From the NCBI GenBank assembly GCA_044869805.1, contig JBIOXV010000055.1:62001-126000 (forward strand): a stretch of DNA of 64,000 bases, in the 5' to 3' direction. The DNA comes from CAWDVR01 sp044869805. Lineage in GTDB: Bacteria > Acidobacteriota > Thermoanaerobaculia > Multivoradales > SZUA-115. The notes below the pieces were generated by a model that saw only the letters and a list, made by a program, of their open reading frames with translations, was not told the origin of the DNA and made no database searches. Positions 15,645 through 23,056 of this stretch are shown here, piece by piece. Position 1 is the first letter of the stretch; each line of letters begins with the position of its first letter. The translations under genes and the position numbers were made by a program.

Positions 15645-16307
15645 ATGAGAAAGCTGATCGTCGCCGGAGTCGTCCTCGCCGGCCTCGCCTTGCTCGCGCC
15701 CAGCGTCATGAAGATGGTGCGCATGGGGCCGCGCAACTACTTCGGGATGCTGCTCTACGATCAGCGGCGCGAGGGCGACCTCGAGGTGGGAGATCCGGCG
15801 CCCGGCTTCGCGCTCACCTCCCTCGAAGGGGCGGCACCGATCCGCCTCGCCGAGCGGGTTGGGGCGAAGCCGCTGGTGCTGGTCTTCGGCAGCTTCACCT
15901 GACCGCCCTTCCGGCGCTCGGTCGAGCGCCTCGGAGAGCTGCAGACCAAGTACCGGGACGACGCCACCTTCCTCACCGTCTACATCAAGGAGGCGCACCC
16001 GCTCGACGAGTGGCAGGCGGACGACAACGAGAAGGAGGACGTCTGCTACCGGCAGCCACGGAACCTCGAAGAGCGGGTCACCATCGCGCGCGACTTCGTG
16101 AAGCGCTTCGGATACGAGCTGCCGCTGGGCGTCGACGGCATGGAGAACCAGGCCGAGAAGCTCTACGCCGGCTGGCCGGAGCGCTTCTACATCGTGGATA
16201 CCGACGGCAAGATCGCTTACAAGGGTGAGCCGGGCCCCTTCGGCTACAAACCCGACGAGGTCGAGGCCTGGCTCGCCGCGCGGAGAGGGAAAGCTGACCC
16301 AGGCTAG
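15645..16307 (+). CDS. Iodothyronine deiodinase-like selenoprotein (UGA at 15900-15902 read as selenocysteine)
   Basis: 220 residues if UGA is decoded as Sec. N-terminal hydrophobic segment (MRKLIVAGVVLAGLALLAPS) suggests membrane anchoring. A thioredoxin-fold core follows: VGDPAPGFALTSL, then VLVFGSFT-U86-PPF, where deiodinases have GSCT-Sec-PPF, then FLTVYIKEAHPLDEW with His118 matching the conserved EAHP-DGW motif, and WPERFYIVDTDGKIAYKG near the C-terminus. The frame continues 134 codons past the UGA with clear homology, and a SECIS-like hairpin follows directly. ATG 15645 has a GGAGGAG ribosome site. The likely role is a peroxiredoxin or thioredoxin-like reductase; an iodinated substrate is not implied. 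An ordinary reader would split it into two ORFs. Confidence 0.88.
15903..15936 (+). promoter_or_regulatory. SECIS-like hairpin downstream of the in-frame UGA
   Basis: Stem GGCGCTC (15913-15919) and GAGCGCC (15924-15930) closes a GGTC loop; a lower helix TTCC with GGAG can extend it across a 2-nt bulge. The loop begins 17 nt after the UGA, inside the 16-37 nt range known for bacterial SECIS elements, and has the required loop G residues (GGUC occurs in the E. coli fdhF SECIS apex). Confidence 0.75.
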
Positions 16308-16343
16308 GCGAGATGCTGGCGCGGTTCGCCGAGCGCCCCTGAT

Positions 16344-17741
16344 CTAGCGCCCGCCCAGCGGCGGGTACATTGCCGGCGGGCGGTCGAATTCGATCTGCAC
16401 GACGTCGGTCCAGGGCACGTACTCGGGACGTTGACCGCCGTCGACGAAGATCAGCATGCCCGCATTCCCCTCGCCGAAGTCGCCGGCGGGCTCGAGCTGC
16501 AGCTCCTCCCCGTCGTGGAGGGTCACCCTGGCACGCGCTTCGCCACCACGCTCCTCGCCACCGGGAGGCACGATCGAGGCGATCCGGCCGAAGGGGATGG
16601 TGTAGTCCACGCCCTGGGCTGGGGCGTCGAGCGTCTCGGTGGTCTCGCTCTCGTCGAGGTCGTAGACCAGCCGGCCGGCGAGGCGGCCGGCGCGGGTGGT
16701 GACGCTGCCCGTGATCGGGTGCCCTGGCGGGAAGTCGCCGTAGGCGGGGCCGCTGTCACCGGGGCTGAAGTCGATGCGCTCGAAGGCATCCCAGGAGATC
16801 AGCACCCGGCCGTAGCGCCGGTCGTCGACGTAGATCCCGCGGTTGCCGTGGCCCACTTTTCGGGTACCGGAGAGCACGATCTCGCGGCCATCGAGAAACG
16901 TCACCAGGGAGCTGTCGCGCGAGTGGCGCGCGATGGAGCGGATGGTGTCGAAACGCGGGCTGACCTCACCGTCGGCGGCGTGGCCGTCGAGCTCGTCGGA
17001 GCCGACGCACTCCTCCCGGTCCCACTGGACGAAGCCGGTGAAGTCGCCCAGCCGCGTGCGCACCTTACCGTGCAGCCGGCCGGGGGCGGCGCCCAACGGA
17101 GGGGTGGGGAGGAGCTCGATCGTGCGGATCTGCAGACTGTCGAGATCGACGACTCCCCGCCTGCCGTCCCACACTCGCACGCCGTCGTCGAAGTCACTGG
17201 CTTCGAAGCGGTCGAGGTCGAACACGGTGCCGCTCTTGAGCGTCACCTGCACCTCGGTGCCCGCCGCGTCGATGCGCGCGATGTCGCCGAAGCGCGCCAT
17301 GAAAAGCCGGCCGAGGTCCTTCTGGCGCTCCCGGTGGGCGATCTCGACCCCGAAAATCTGGAATGGGCGGCGCTCCCTGGGCAGCCGCTCGGGCGGCACG
17401 TGGGCGGCCCAGAGGTTCTCGTCCTTGGCGCCGTTGAAGTAGTCGCCCCAGAAGGCCTCCTGGCCGCCTCCCCAGCGCAGCCGCCCCTCGTAGGTGGCGC
17501 CGCCGAGCGTGGTAGTGATGCGGCCGTACAGAAAGCCCGGTTTGGCCTCCTCCTCCTCGCCTTCCTCCGCCGCCGCGGTCGGGGAGGGAATTGCGGGCGA
17601 GGTCGCTGCGGCGCGGTCGACGTCCTGCTCTCGGGGCCGGCGGCCGGCGGCGAGGGCGAGGGCGAGGAGGACTAGGACGGTGGCGAACGCCCCGCCGGCG
17701 ATCATGGCTCGCTTCATGGTCGGCTCTCCCGCGGGCGACAC
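16344..17741 (-). CDS. Membrane-anchored protein of unknown function with three tandem modules
   Basis: 465 residues. One N-terminal transmembrane helix (about 12-32; ATG 17717, nine codons on, is an alternative start), then an acidic linker. Three copies of a module follow at about 72-210, 223-325 and 343-452. Each has a first strand pair (YGRITTTLGGATYEGRLRW; HGKVRTRLGDFTGFVQWD; TGSVTTRAGRLAGRLVYD), an F..I..I step, a VTL..DG or similar strand, and ends DSLQIRTIEL, WDAFERIDF or WTDVVQIEF. I do not recognise the family. The exposed part is probably periplasmic. It is alone between two convergent or divergent neighbours. Confidence 0.75.
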   Translation of the reverse strand: MSPAGEPTMKRAMIAGGAFATVLVLLALALAAGRRPREQDVDRAAATSPAIPSPTAAAEEGEEEEAKPGFLYGRITTTLGGATYEGRLRWGGGQEAFWGDYFNGAKDENLWAAHVPPERLPRERRPFQIFGVEIAHRERQKDLGRLFMARFGDIARIDAAGTEVQVTLKSGTVFDLDRFEASDFDDGVRVWDGRRGVVDLDSLQIRTIELLPTPPLGAAPGRLHGKVRTRLGDFTGFVQWDREECVGSDELDGHAADGEVSPRFDTIRSIARHSRDSSLVTFLDGREIVLSGTRKVGHGNRGIYVDDRRYGRVLISWDAFERIDFSPGDSGPAYGDFPPGHPITGSVTTRAGRLAGRLVYDLDESETTETLDAPAQGVDYTIPFGRIASIVPPGGEERGGEARARVTLHDGEELQLEPAGDFGEGNAGMLIFVDGGQRPEYVPWTDVVQIEFDRPPAMYPPLGGR

Positions 17742-17860
17742 GAGTCTCGTGCCGCGTTGCGGCCCGCCTGTCTTAACGCACGGGGCGGCGAAAGATTACG
17801 CTGCTCGACACGCAGCCGCGACCCTGCGCCCGGCCGGCGCAGCCGATTCGTCCGCGAGCT

Positions 17861-18820
17861 TCAGGGCTTCTTGAGCCAGAAGTGATACTGCCCCGCACCG
17901 CTGTAGGAGTAGACCCCCCACAGGTACCAGCCCGAGGTGCCCGAGTAGCTGATCGACTCGCTCGACGAGACACTGGTGGCGCTCGCCACCTGCGCCCACG
18001 CGCTGCCGTTCCACTTCCAGAGGTAGAGATCGAAATCGGTGCCGGCCGGGCCGACCAGCCAGCCCTGGTGGGTCCCCGCCGCGCCGCTGAAGTAATAAGT
18101 GTTGAGCGGTTCGTACTGGGTCACGCCGGTGCCGGAGAGGTAGTCGGTGTAGACCGAGCAGCCGCTGCAGGGCGCGCTGCCGTAGAGGGCCACGATGCCG
18201 CTCTCGTCGTCGAGCTCGGTGGTGGCCGGGTCGTTGTTGCAGTACGACACCGAGGGCAGCATGGTGGCGCCGGCGACGCCGGTGTGCCCGAGGCCGAGCG
18301 CGTGGCCGGCTTCGTGCACCATCACGCCCTCGATGTAGATCTCGCTCGCGCAGCCCGCTCCGCCCGGGTCCTCGCCCTGCGAGGTCCAGTTGTAGCCGGA
18401 CGAGTTGGTGACGATGTCCGCGTCGTAGATGCGGTACGAGGTGCCGCCGCGCAGGCTGTAGTAGCCCGTGAAGGTGGCGCCCAGGCAGGTCCCGGTGCAG
18501 GCGCCGAACGGGTCGCTGAAGCGCAGCATCGGGATGCCGTCGTCCAGGTCGATGCCGGCGGTGGAGCCGGAGTGGGCGTTGATCACCGTGCCGGAGCCGG
18601 CGCCGTTCCAGGCCGCCGAGCTGACGATGGCGTTGATCGTCCGGGTGAGGCCGCCGGTGCCGTCGAGGATGGAGCCCAGGCCGCCGCTGTCCACGGTGTA
18701 GTCCGGCGGGCCGTCCCAGGTGCGGGCCGGGGAGAGCAGGACGTAGGCCGAAACCCCCGCGGCCAGCGCGAAGCAGGCAGCCGCCGCCAGGGAGGAGCGC
18801 AGGAGGGTGATCTTGCTCAT
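17861..18820 (-). CDS. Secreted matrixin-type zinc metalloprotease with C-terminal pre-peptidase-like domain
   Basis: 319 residues. Signal peptide at 1-25. The protease core carries the metzincin motif HEAGHALGLGH (H169, E170, H173, G176, H179), followed by a Met-containing stretch (GATMLPSVSYCN) in place of the Met-turn and DDESGIVALYG, as in matrixins. The last ~95 residues (GVTQYEPLNTYYFSGAAGTHQGWL... DFDLYLWKWNGSAWAQVAS... YLWGVYSYSGAGQYHFW) look like a bacterial pre-peptidase C-terminal (PPC) sandwich. It is 24 nt downstream of a secreted protein of unknown function that probably shares its transcript. Confidence 0.88.
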   Translation of the reverse strand: MSKITLLRSSLAAAACFALAAGVSAYVLLSPARTWDGPPDYTVDSGGLGSILDGTGGLTRTINAIVSSAAWNGAGSGTVINAHSGSTAGIDLDDGIPMLRFSDPFGACTGTCLGATFTGYYSLRGGTSYRIYDADIVTNSSGYNWTSQGEDPGGAGCASEIYIEGVMVHEAGHALGLGHTGVAGATMLPSVSYCNNDPATTELDDESGIVALYGSAPCSGCSVYTDYLSGTGVTQYEPLNTYYFSGAAGTHQGWLVGPAGTDFDLYLWKWNGSAWAQVASATSVSSSESISYSGTSGWYLWGVYSYSGAGQYHFWLKKP

Positions 18821-18844
18821 GGTCGGTTCCTTCCTCGGCAGGGC

Positions 18845-19426
18845 CTAGACCGCCGGCCGCCCGGCGACGCGGGCCTCGTTGCGGATCTGTTGTTTGAGCT
18901 CGGCGAGCGGCAGGACCTGGGCCGCGGGCACCGGCCGGCCGTCACCGGTGAGGAACCGGGCGCCCTCGCCCACCGCCGGGATCGCCTTGTCGACGCCGTC
19001 GTCACCGGTGACGATGCGGTACTGTCCCTGCTGATAGCCGAGCACCCGCACGCTGCCGTCCAGTGGCTCCTGCACCAGGTAGAGGAGCTGGCGCTCACCG
19101 GGGTGGAAGGTCGGGAAGCCATGCGCCACGACGGTGTAGCCGTTGACTGTGCCGCCGAAAGTCTTCACCACCAGCTCGCGCGCCGCGTCGCCAGTCACCA
19201 GGTCGTCCACCACCAGGCGCGCCTCGGTCACGATCACGGTGCGCTCCGGGTTCCAGAACGAGCGCACGCCGGTGACCCGCGCCTCCACCACCGCTCCGGC
19301 TTGCGTGGCCAGCTCCTGCCGCGAGAGGGAGAGGAACGTCGAGGCGCTCGCCGGCAGTGCCAAGGCCACGAGCGCCAGGAGGGTCCAGGCCCGAAGAGTC
19401 CGAGCAAATTGTCCTCGACGAGACAT
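18845..19426 (-). CDS. Secreted protein of unknown function, partner gene of the matrixin protease
   Basis: 193 residues. Signal peptide with a hydrophobic core ARTLRAWTLLALVALALPASA. The mature part contains LSLSRQELATQAGAVVEARVTGVRSFW and TEARLVVDDLVTGDAARELVVKTFGG, then HPGERQLLYLVQEPLDGSVRVLGYQQGQYRIV (segments) and a charged helix at the end. Small secreted proteins of this build often precede metalloprotease genes in Acidobacteria (from memory), so a chaperone, inhibitor or substrate role is possible but unproven. Confidence 0.65.
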   Translation of the reverse strand: MSRRGQFARTLRAWTLLALVALALPASASTFLSLSRQELATQAGAVVEARVTGVRSFWNPERTVIVTEARLVVDDLVTGDAARELVVKTFGGTVNGYTVVAHGFPTFHPGERQLLYLVQEPLDGSVRVLGYQQGQYRIVTGDDGVDKAIPAVGEGARFLTGDGRPVPAAQVLPLAELKQQIRNEARVAGRPAV

Positions 19427-19531
19427 AGGGAAACCTCCTTCGGATGCCGCTGGCCCCGGCTCGGGGCGCGGCGTATGTAGTGAGGAATTAGGTGAGCCGG
19501 GGCGAGGGGCGTTACAGCGCCCCTCGCGCGC

Positions 19532-21817
19532 TCAAGGATCGAAAGTGACGGTACAGACCTTGTCGGCGTCGAGCGTCACGGTGGTCGAGAAGCCAGAGCC
19601 GGCGCAGTCTCCACCCCAACCACCGAACGAGCCCGCGTCGGGGCGCGCCAGGAGGCTCAAGGTGGTGCCCTGGGGGAAGGACCTGACGCAGGTCTCGCCG
19701 CAGAGCACGCCCGGCGGAGTGCTGGTCACGGTGCCCCCTCCGGCCCCGAGGAAGACGATCGTCAGGCTGAAGGTCGCCGGCGGCGGAGGCGCGAGCTCGA
19801 AGGTCGCGGTGCAGCGCAGGTCGGCGACCAGGCTGATCTCACCGCCCTCGCAGCCGGCATCCCCGCTCCAGCCCACGAAGATGGAGCCGTCGCCGGCCAC
19901 CGCGCTGAGCTCGACGCGGGTGGGGATCGGGAAGCCGGCCACGCAGGTGCCGGGGCAGGAGATCCCCGCCGGTGAGCTCACCACCTGCCCGCTGCCGTCG
20001 CCGGCGAGCTCGACGGTCAGGATCGCGGGCACCGAGGAAGCGTCGAAGCGGGCGAAGCAGAGCTTGTCCGCGTCCGTGCTCAGCGTGGCGTCCACGCAGT
20101 CGACGTCGCCGCTGAAGCCGCCGAAGACCGAGGTGCCGAAGGGCTCGGGGATGAGCTCGATCGTCCCGGTGGGCGGGAACACCGCCTCGCAAACCGCTCC
20201 GCAGTCGATCCCGGCCGGGGAGCTGGTGATCCGGCCGCTGCCCAGCCCGAAGACCACCACCTGGACCCGGATCGGCCGCAGGATCGCGATGGTTACCGTG
20301 GCCGTGGCGCACTCGGTCGGCGTGCCGTTGTCGCAGACCCGGTAGACGAAGGAATCGCTCGTCGACGCATCGCCGCCGTCGTGGGTGTAGGAGAAGGTGC
20401 CGTCGGCGTTGAGCAGCAGGGTACCATGGAAAGGCCCGGCGACCGGCGTGGTCTCGACCGTGAGGTCGTCGCCGTTGGGGTCGCTGTCGTTGGCCAGCAC
20501 CGAGGTCTCGCCCGAGTCGAGGGTCGCGACGGTGCCGCTCTCCACCACCGTCGCGCTGTCGTCGACCGCGATCGGTGGCCGGTTGAAGAAGAAGCTGTCG
20601 AGAGTGATCTGCGCCTGGTTCTCCACCAGCACGTCGGCCGCCAGGAAGGCACCGGTCGCCTCCGTGCCGTGCCCCAGCCGCAAGGTGCCGTTGGCTGCGT
20701 AGAAGCTCGCGCCGACCTGGTTGTCGTGCCCGATCTCGACGGCGAGCGGCGAGGAGAGGATCCCGCCGTCGCCGCCGTTGATCCCGGCGACGTAGATCAC
20801 CAGGTCGCGGATCGCCGCTCCGGAGCTCGCTTCCGGCCCCACGGTCGCGTCGTTCGCCGTCGCGAGCCGGCCCTCCACCCTCACCTCGGAGGCCGCCGCG
20901 AACAGCAGCCCGGCGCCCGTCCCGACGCTCACCGAGCGGACGTTGTAGGCACCGCCCGAGAGCACCAGCGTGCCGCCGGCGCCCACCGTGACGTCGAGGT
21001 AGTCACCGGACGGAAGGAGCGCGAAGCTGCCCTCCCCTACCGTCACGTCGAGAGCTCCGGGACCCGGGGGCTCGGCCACGAAAGGCGGCAGCAGAGAGAA
21101 CACCGGCAACGCCAGCGGGGTCACGAGGCTGCCGGCGATGGTCCCCTGGTTCGAGAGCTCGTTGTAGTGCACGTCCCCGCCCACACTGGCGTTGTTCTTG
21201 ATGCGCACGCTGTCGCCTTTGACCGCGTAGCCCGCCGCGGTCGAAGCCTGCGGGTCGAGCGAGAGCTCGTAGCCGGACTGCAGAGTCGGGCCCGGGCTCG
21301 CGTCCTGGGCCACCACGTCGCCGCTCACCACCGCGGCGCTGTTCTTGAGCCGCACGCTATTGGTGCCGAGAATCACCACGCGGTCGATGCCGGGCGGAAG
21401 CCCGGCGCCGCGAACCGGCCACGCGGCCACCCGGCCGTCGCCGGGCGACGCTCTCCTGCCGGCCAGCCAGACGCGCAGCCCCTCGAGGCCCTCGCCCGCG
21501 CCGGCGTGCTCGCGAGCCAGCAGGAAGTCGAGCTCCGCCAGCGTGGGAAGCCGCCAGTCCCGATAACCGAAGTTCTCCACGGCTCCGGCGTTGATCTGCG
21601 CCAGCAGCGCGAGGGCGCGAAGGCGCGGCATCACGACGCTGTCGGCGAGGCCGGCGCGAACCACGTAGTGGGGATCGGCGACCCAGGTCAGGCCGCGCTC
21701 GCTCGACCGCACCAGCCCGCTGGTCTCGGTCTGCGCGCAGACTACAGTGCCGGCTGAGCAGAGCAGCAGAGAAAGCGCGACGAAGGCGCGTCGAGGAACA
21801 CGAGTCGTCCCTGGCAT
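19532..21817 (-). CDS. Large secreted multidomain protein (Lcl-like start, Ig/VCBS-like domain, three InlB-type Cys repeats)
   Basis: 761 residues with an N-terminal signal peptide (ALSLLLCSAGTVVCA). Residues ~60-105 contain NFGYRDWRLPTLAELDFLL, the short motif of DUF1566/Lcl-type domains. A beta-rich region follows (repeated S/N-rich strands such as NSVRLKNSAAVVSGDVVAQD and DSVRIKNNASVGGDVHYNE). About 425-520 is a cadherin-like/VCBS domain (RPPIAVDDSATVVESG... LANDSDPNGDDLTVETTP... DGTFSYTHDGG... DSFVYRVCD). The last 240 residues are three copies of a module with SSPAGI-C---C---F and GWSGD-C---C-A-F spacing (two Cys pairs each). It is likely surface-exposed; the function is unknown. Confidence 0.75.
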   Translation of the reverse strand: MPGTTRVPRRAFVALSLLLCSAGTVVCAQTETSGLVRSSERGLTWVADPHYVVRAGLADSVVMPRLRALALLAQINAGAVENFGYRDWRLPTLAELDFLLAREHAGAGEGLEGLRVWLAGRRASPGDGRVAAWPVRGAGLPPGIDRVVILGTNSVRLKNSAAVVSGDVVAQDASPGPTLQSGYELSLDPQASTAAGYAVKGDSVRIKNNASVGGDVHYNELSNQGTIAGSLVTPLALPVFSLLPPFVAEPPGPGALDVTVGEGSFALLPSGDYLDVTVGAGGTLVLSGGAYNVRSVSVGTGAGLLFAAASEVRVEGRLATANDATVGPEASSGAAIRDLVIYVAGINGGDGGILSSPLAVEIGHDNQVGASFYAANGTLRLGHGTEATGAFLAADVLVENQAQITLDSFFFNRPPIAVDDSATVVESGTVATLDSGETSVLANDSDPNGDDLTVETTPVAGPFHGTLLLNADGTFSYTHDGGDASTSDSFVYRVCDNGTPTECATATVTIAILRPIRVQVVVFGLGSGRITSSPAGIDCGAVCEAVFPPTGTIELIPEPFGTSVFGGFSGDVDCVDATLSTDADKLCFARFDASSVPAILTVELAGDGSGQVVSSPAGISCPGTCVAGFPIPTRVELSAVAGDGSIFVGWSGDAGCEGGEISLVADLRCTATFELAPPPPATFSLTIVFLGAGGGTVTSTPPGVLCGETCVRSFPQGTTLSLLARPDAGSFGGWGGDCAGSGFSTTVTLDADKVCTVTFDP

Positions 21818-21944
21818 GGCTGCACCTCCAGGTCATTCGGTGAGGAGTGCTCAGAACGTATCGAGCGCTCCCCACCAAGTCAAGACGAAGGCCGGCAGAG
21901 AGCTGCTATGCCAATGTAAACCTAACCGCATCCAATGGGATCGT

Positions 21945-22961
21945 TCAGTTTCCGCCCAGAGCGGCGAGCTTCCGCGCCACGGCCTCGAGGCCCGAGATCG
22001 TGGCCTTCTTGCGCAGCGATCCCAGCCGGCGCCGAAAGCGCGCCAGGCGCTGCGCCGCCTCCTCGCGGCGGGCAGCGAGGCCGGGGCGGGCCATGCGGCG
22101 CGCCGCCTCGACCGCGGCGTCGAGCGACTGGCAGAGAAAGACCACGTCGCAGCCCGCCGCGAAGCTCTCCGTGGCGCGCTCGGCGGCATCGCCCCAGGCG
22201 TCCAGCGCGTGCATGTCGAGGTCGTCCGAGCAGGCGACGCCGCGAAAACCGAGACGCCGGCGCAAGAGGCGCCCCGCGATCTCGGGCGACAAGCTCGCCG
22301 GCCGGCCGCCAGGGTCGATCGCGGGGTAGATCGCGTGGCTGACCATCGCCGCGTCCGCCTCCTTCGCCAGCCGCCGAAACGGCTCGAGGTCCGGCGCCAG
22401 GTCCGCCTCGCTCGCCGCGATCACCGTCCCCTCGAAGTGGGTGTCCTCCCCGGCGCGGCCGAGACCGGGGAAGTGCTTCAGGCAGCCGCCCACGCCGGCG
22501 GCCTGGAGACCGGCGAGGAAGGCCCGTGCCCGCGCCGTCACGGCGGGCGGTGTCGAGCCGAGGTAGCGGCGGTCGAGCGCGTTGTCGGCGAAGCCATAGT
22601 CGAGGTCCACGACCGGGGCGAGGTCCACGTCGAAGCCGAAGCAGCGCAGCGCGGCGCCCACCCAGCGGCCCGAGCGCTGCGCCAGCCGTGGTGGGTTTCT
22701 GGCCAACACCTCCCCACCTGGCGCCGGGCCCACCACGCCGCGCAGCCGATCGACCCGCCCGCCCTCGGCATCGAGATAGAGCAGAGCTTGCGGCGCCGCG
22801 CGGCGGATCGCGCCCACCAGCTCGGCGAGCTGCCGTGCCTCCTCGATGTTGCGCCCCAGGAGGATGACACCGCCGGGCTGGAGCCGGGACAGCACCCGCG
22901 CCGTCTCCGACGTCAGGGACGTTCCCGGAACGCCGACGGCGAGGAATGTGCTAGCTCGCAT
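21945..22961 (-). CDS. nagZ: Glycoside hydrolase family 3, NagZ-like beta-N-acetylhexosaminidase
   Basis: 338 residues. The family signature KHFPGLGRAGEDTHFEG holds the catalytic His loop (KHFPG-G...DTH) and SDDLDMHALDAWG holds the Asp nucleophile (SDDLDM). YLDAEGGRVDRLRG replaces the usual DQEGGRVQRL, so position 1 of that substrate loop differs. It would cleave terminal GlcNAc from muropeptides during peptidoglycan recycling. The start ATG 22961 overlaps no gene; it is separated from mutS by a long inverted repeat. Another GH3 specificity is possible. Confidence 0.85.
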   Translation of the reverse strand: MRASTFLAVGVPGTSLTSETARVLSRLQPGGVILLGRNIEEARQLAELVGAIRRAAPQALLYLDAEGGRVDRLRGVVGPAPGGEVLARNPPRLAQRSGRWVGAALRCFGFDVDLAPVVDLDYGFADNALDRRYLGSTPPAVTARARAFLAGLQAAGVGGCLKHFPGLGRAGEDTHFEGTVIAASEADLAPDLEPFRRLAKEADAAMVSHAIYPAIDPGGRPASLSPEIAGRLLRRRLGFRGVACSDDLDMHALDAWGDAAERATESFAAGCDVVFLCQSLDAAVEAARRMARPGLAARREEAAQRLARFRRRLGSLRKKATISGLEAVARKLAALGGN

Positions 22962-22962
22962 T

Positions 22963-23042
22963 TCTCACCGCGGTTCGTCGCGAGAGGCTGCAGGTACCTG
23001 GAGATGCGAGCCATCCAGCATGGCAGCAGAACCGCGGTGAGA
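22963..23042 (-). repeat. Perfect 14-bp inverted repeat between mutS and nagZ-like gene
   Basis: Arms TCTCACCGCGGTTC (22963-22976) and GAACCGCGGTGAGA (23029-23042), 52 nt apart, fill most of the 95-nt gap. It could be a terminator for mutS without a U tract, or an attenuator before the downstream gene. The loop contains no further obvious pairing. Confidence 0.6.
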
Positions 23043-23056
23043 GAGCGGGCCGGCCT

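Noticed and set aside
15900..15902. UGA treated as an ordinary stop, giving a short protein and a second ORF at 16098
   Set aside because: Homology continues unbroken through the UGA in the same frame and a SECIS-like hairpin follows, so a single selenoprotein explains it better than a nonsense mutation.
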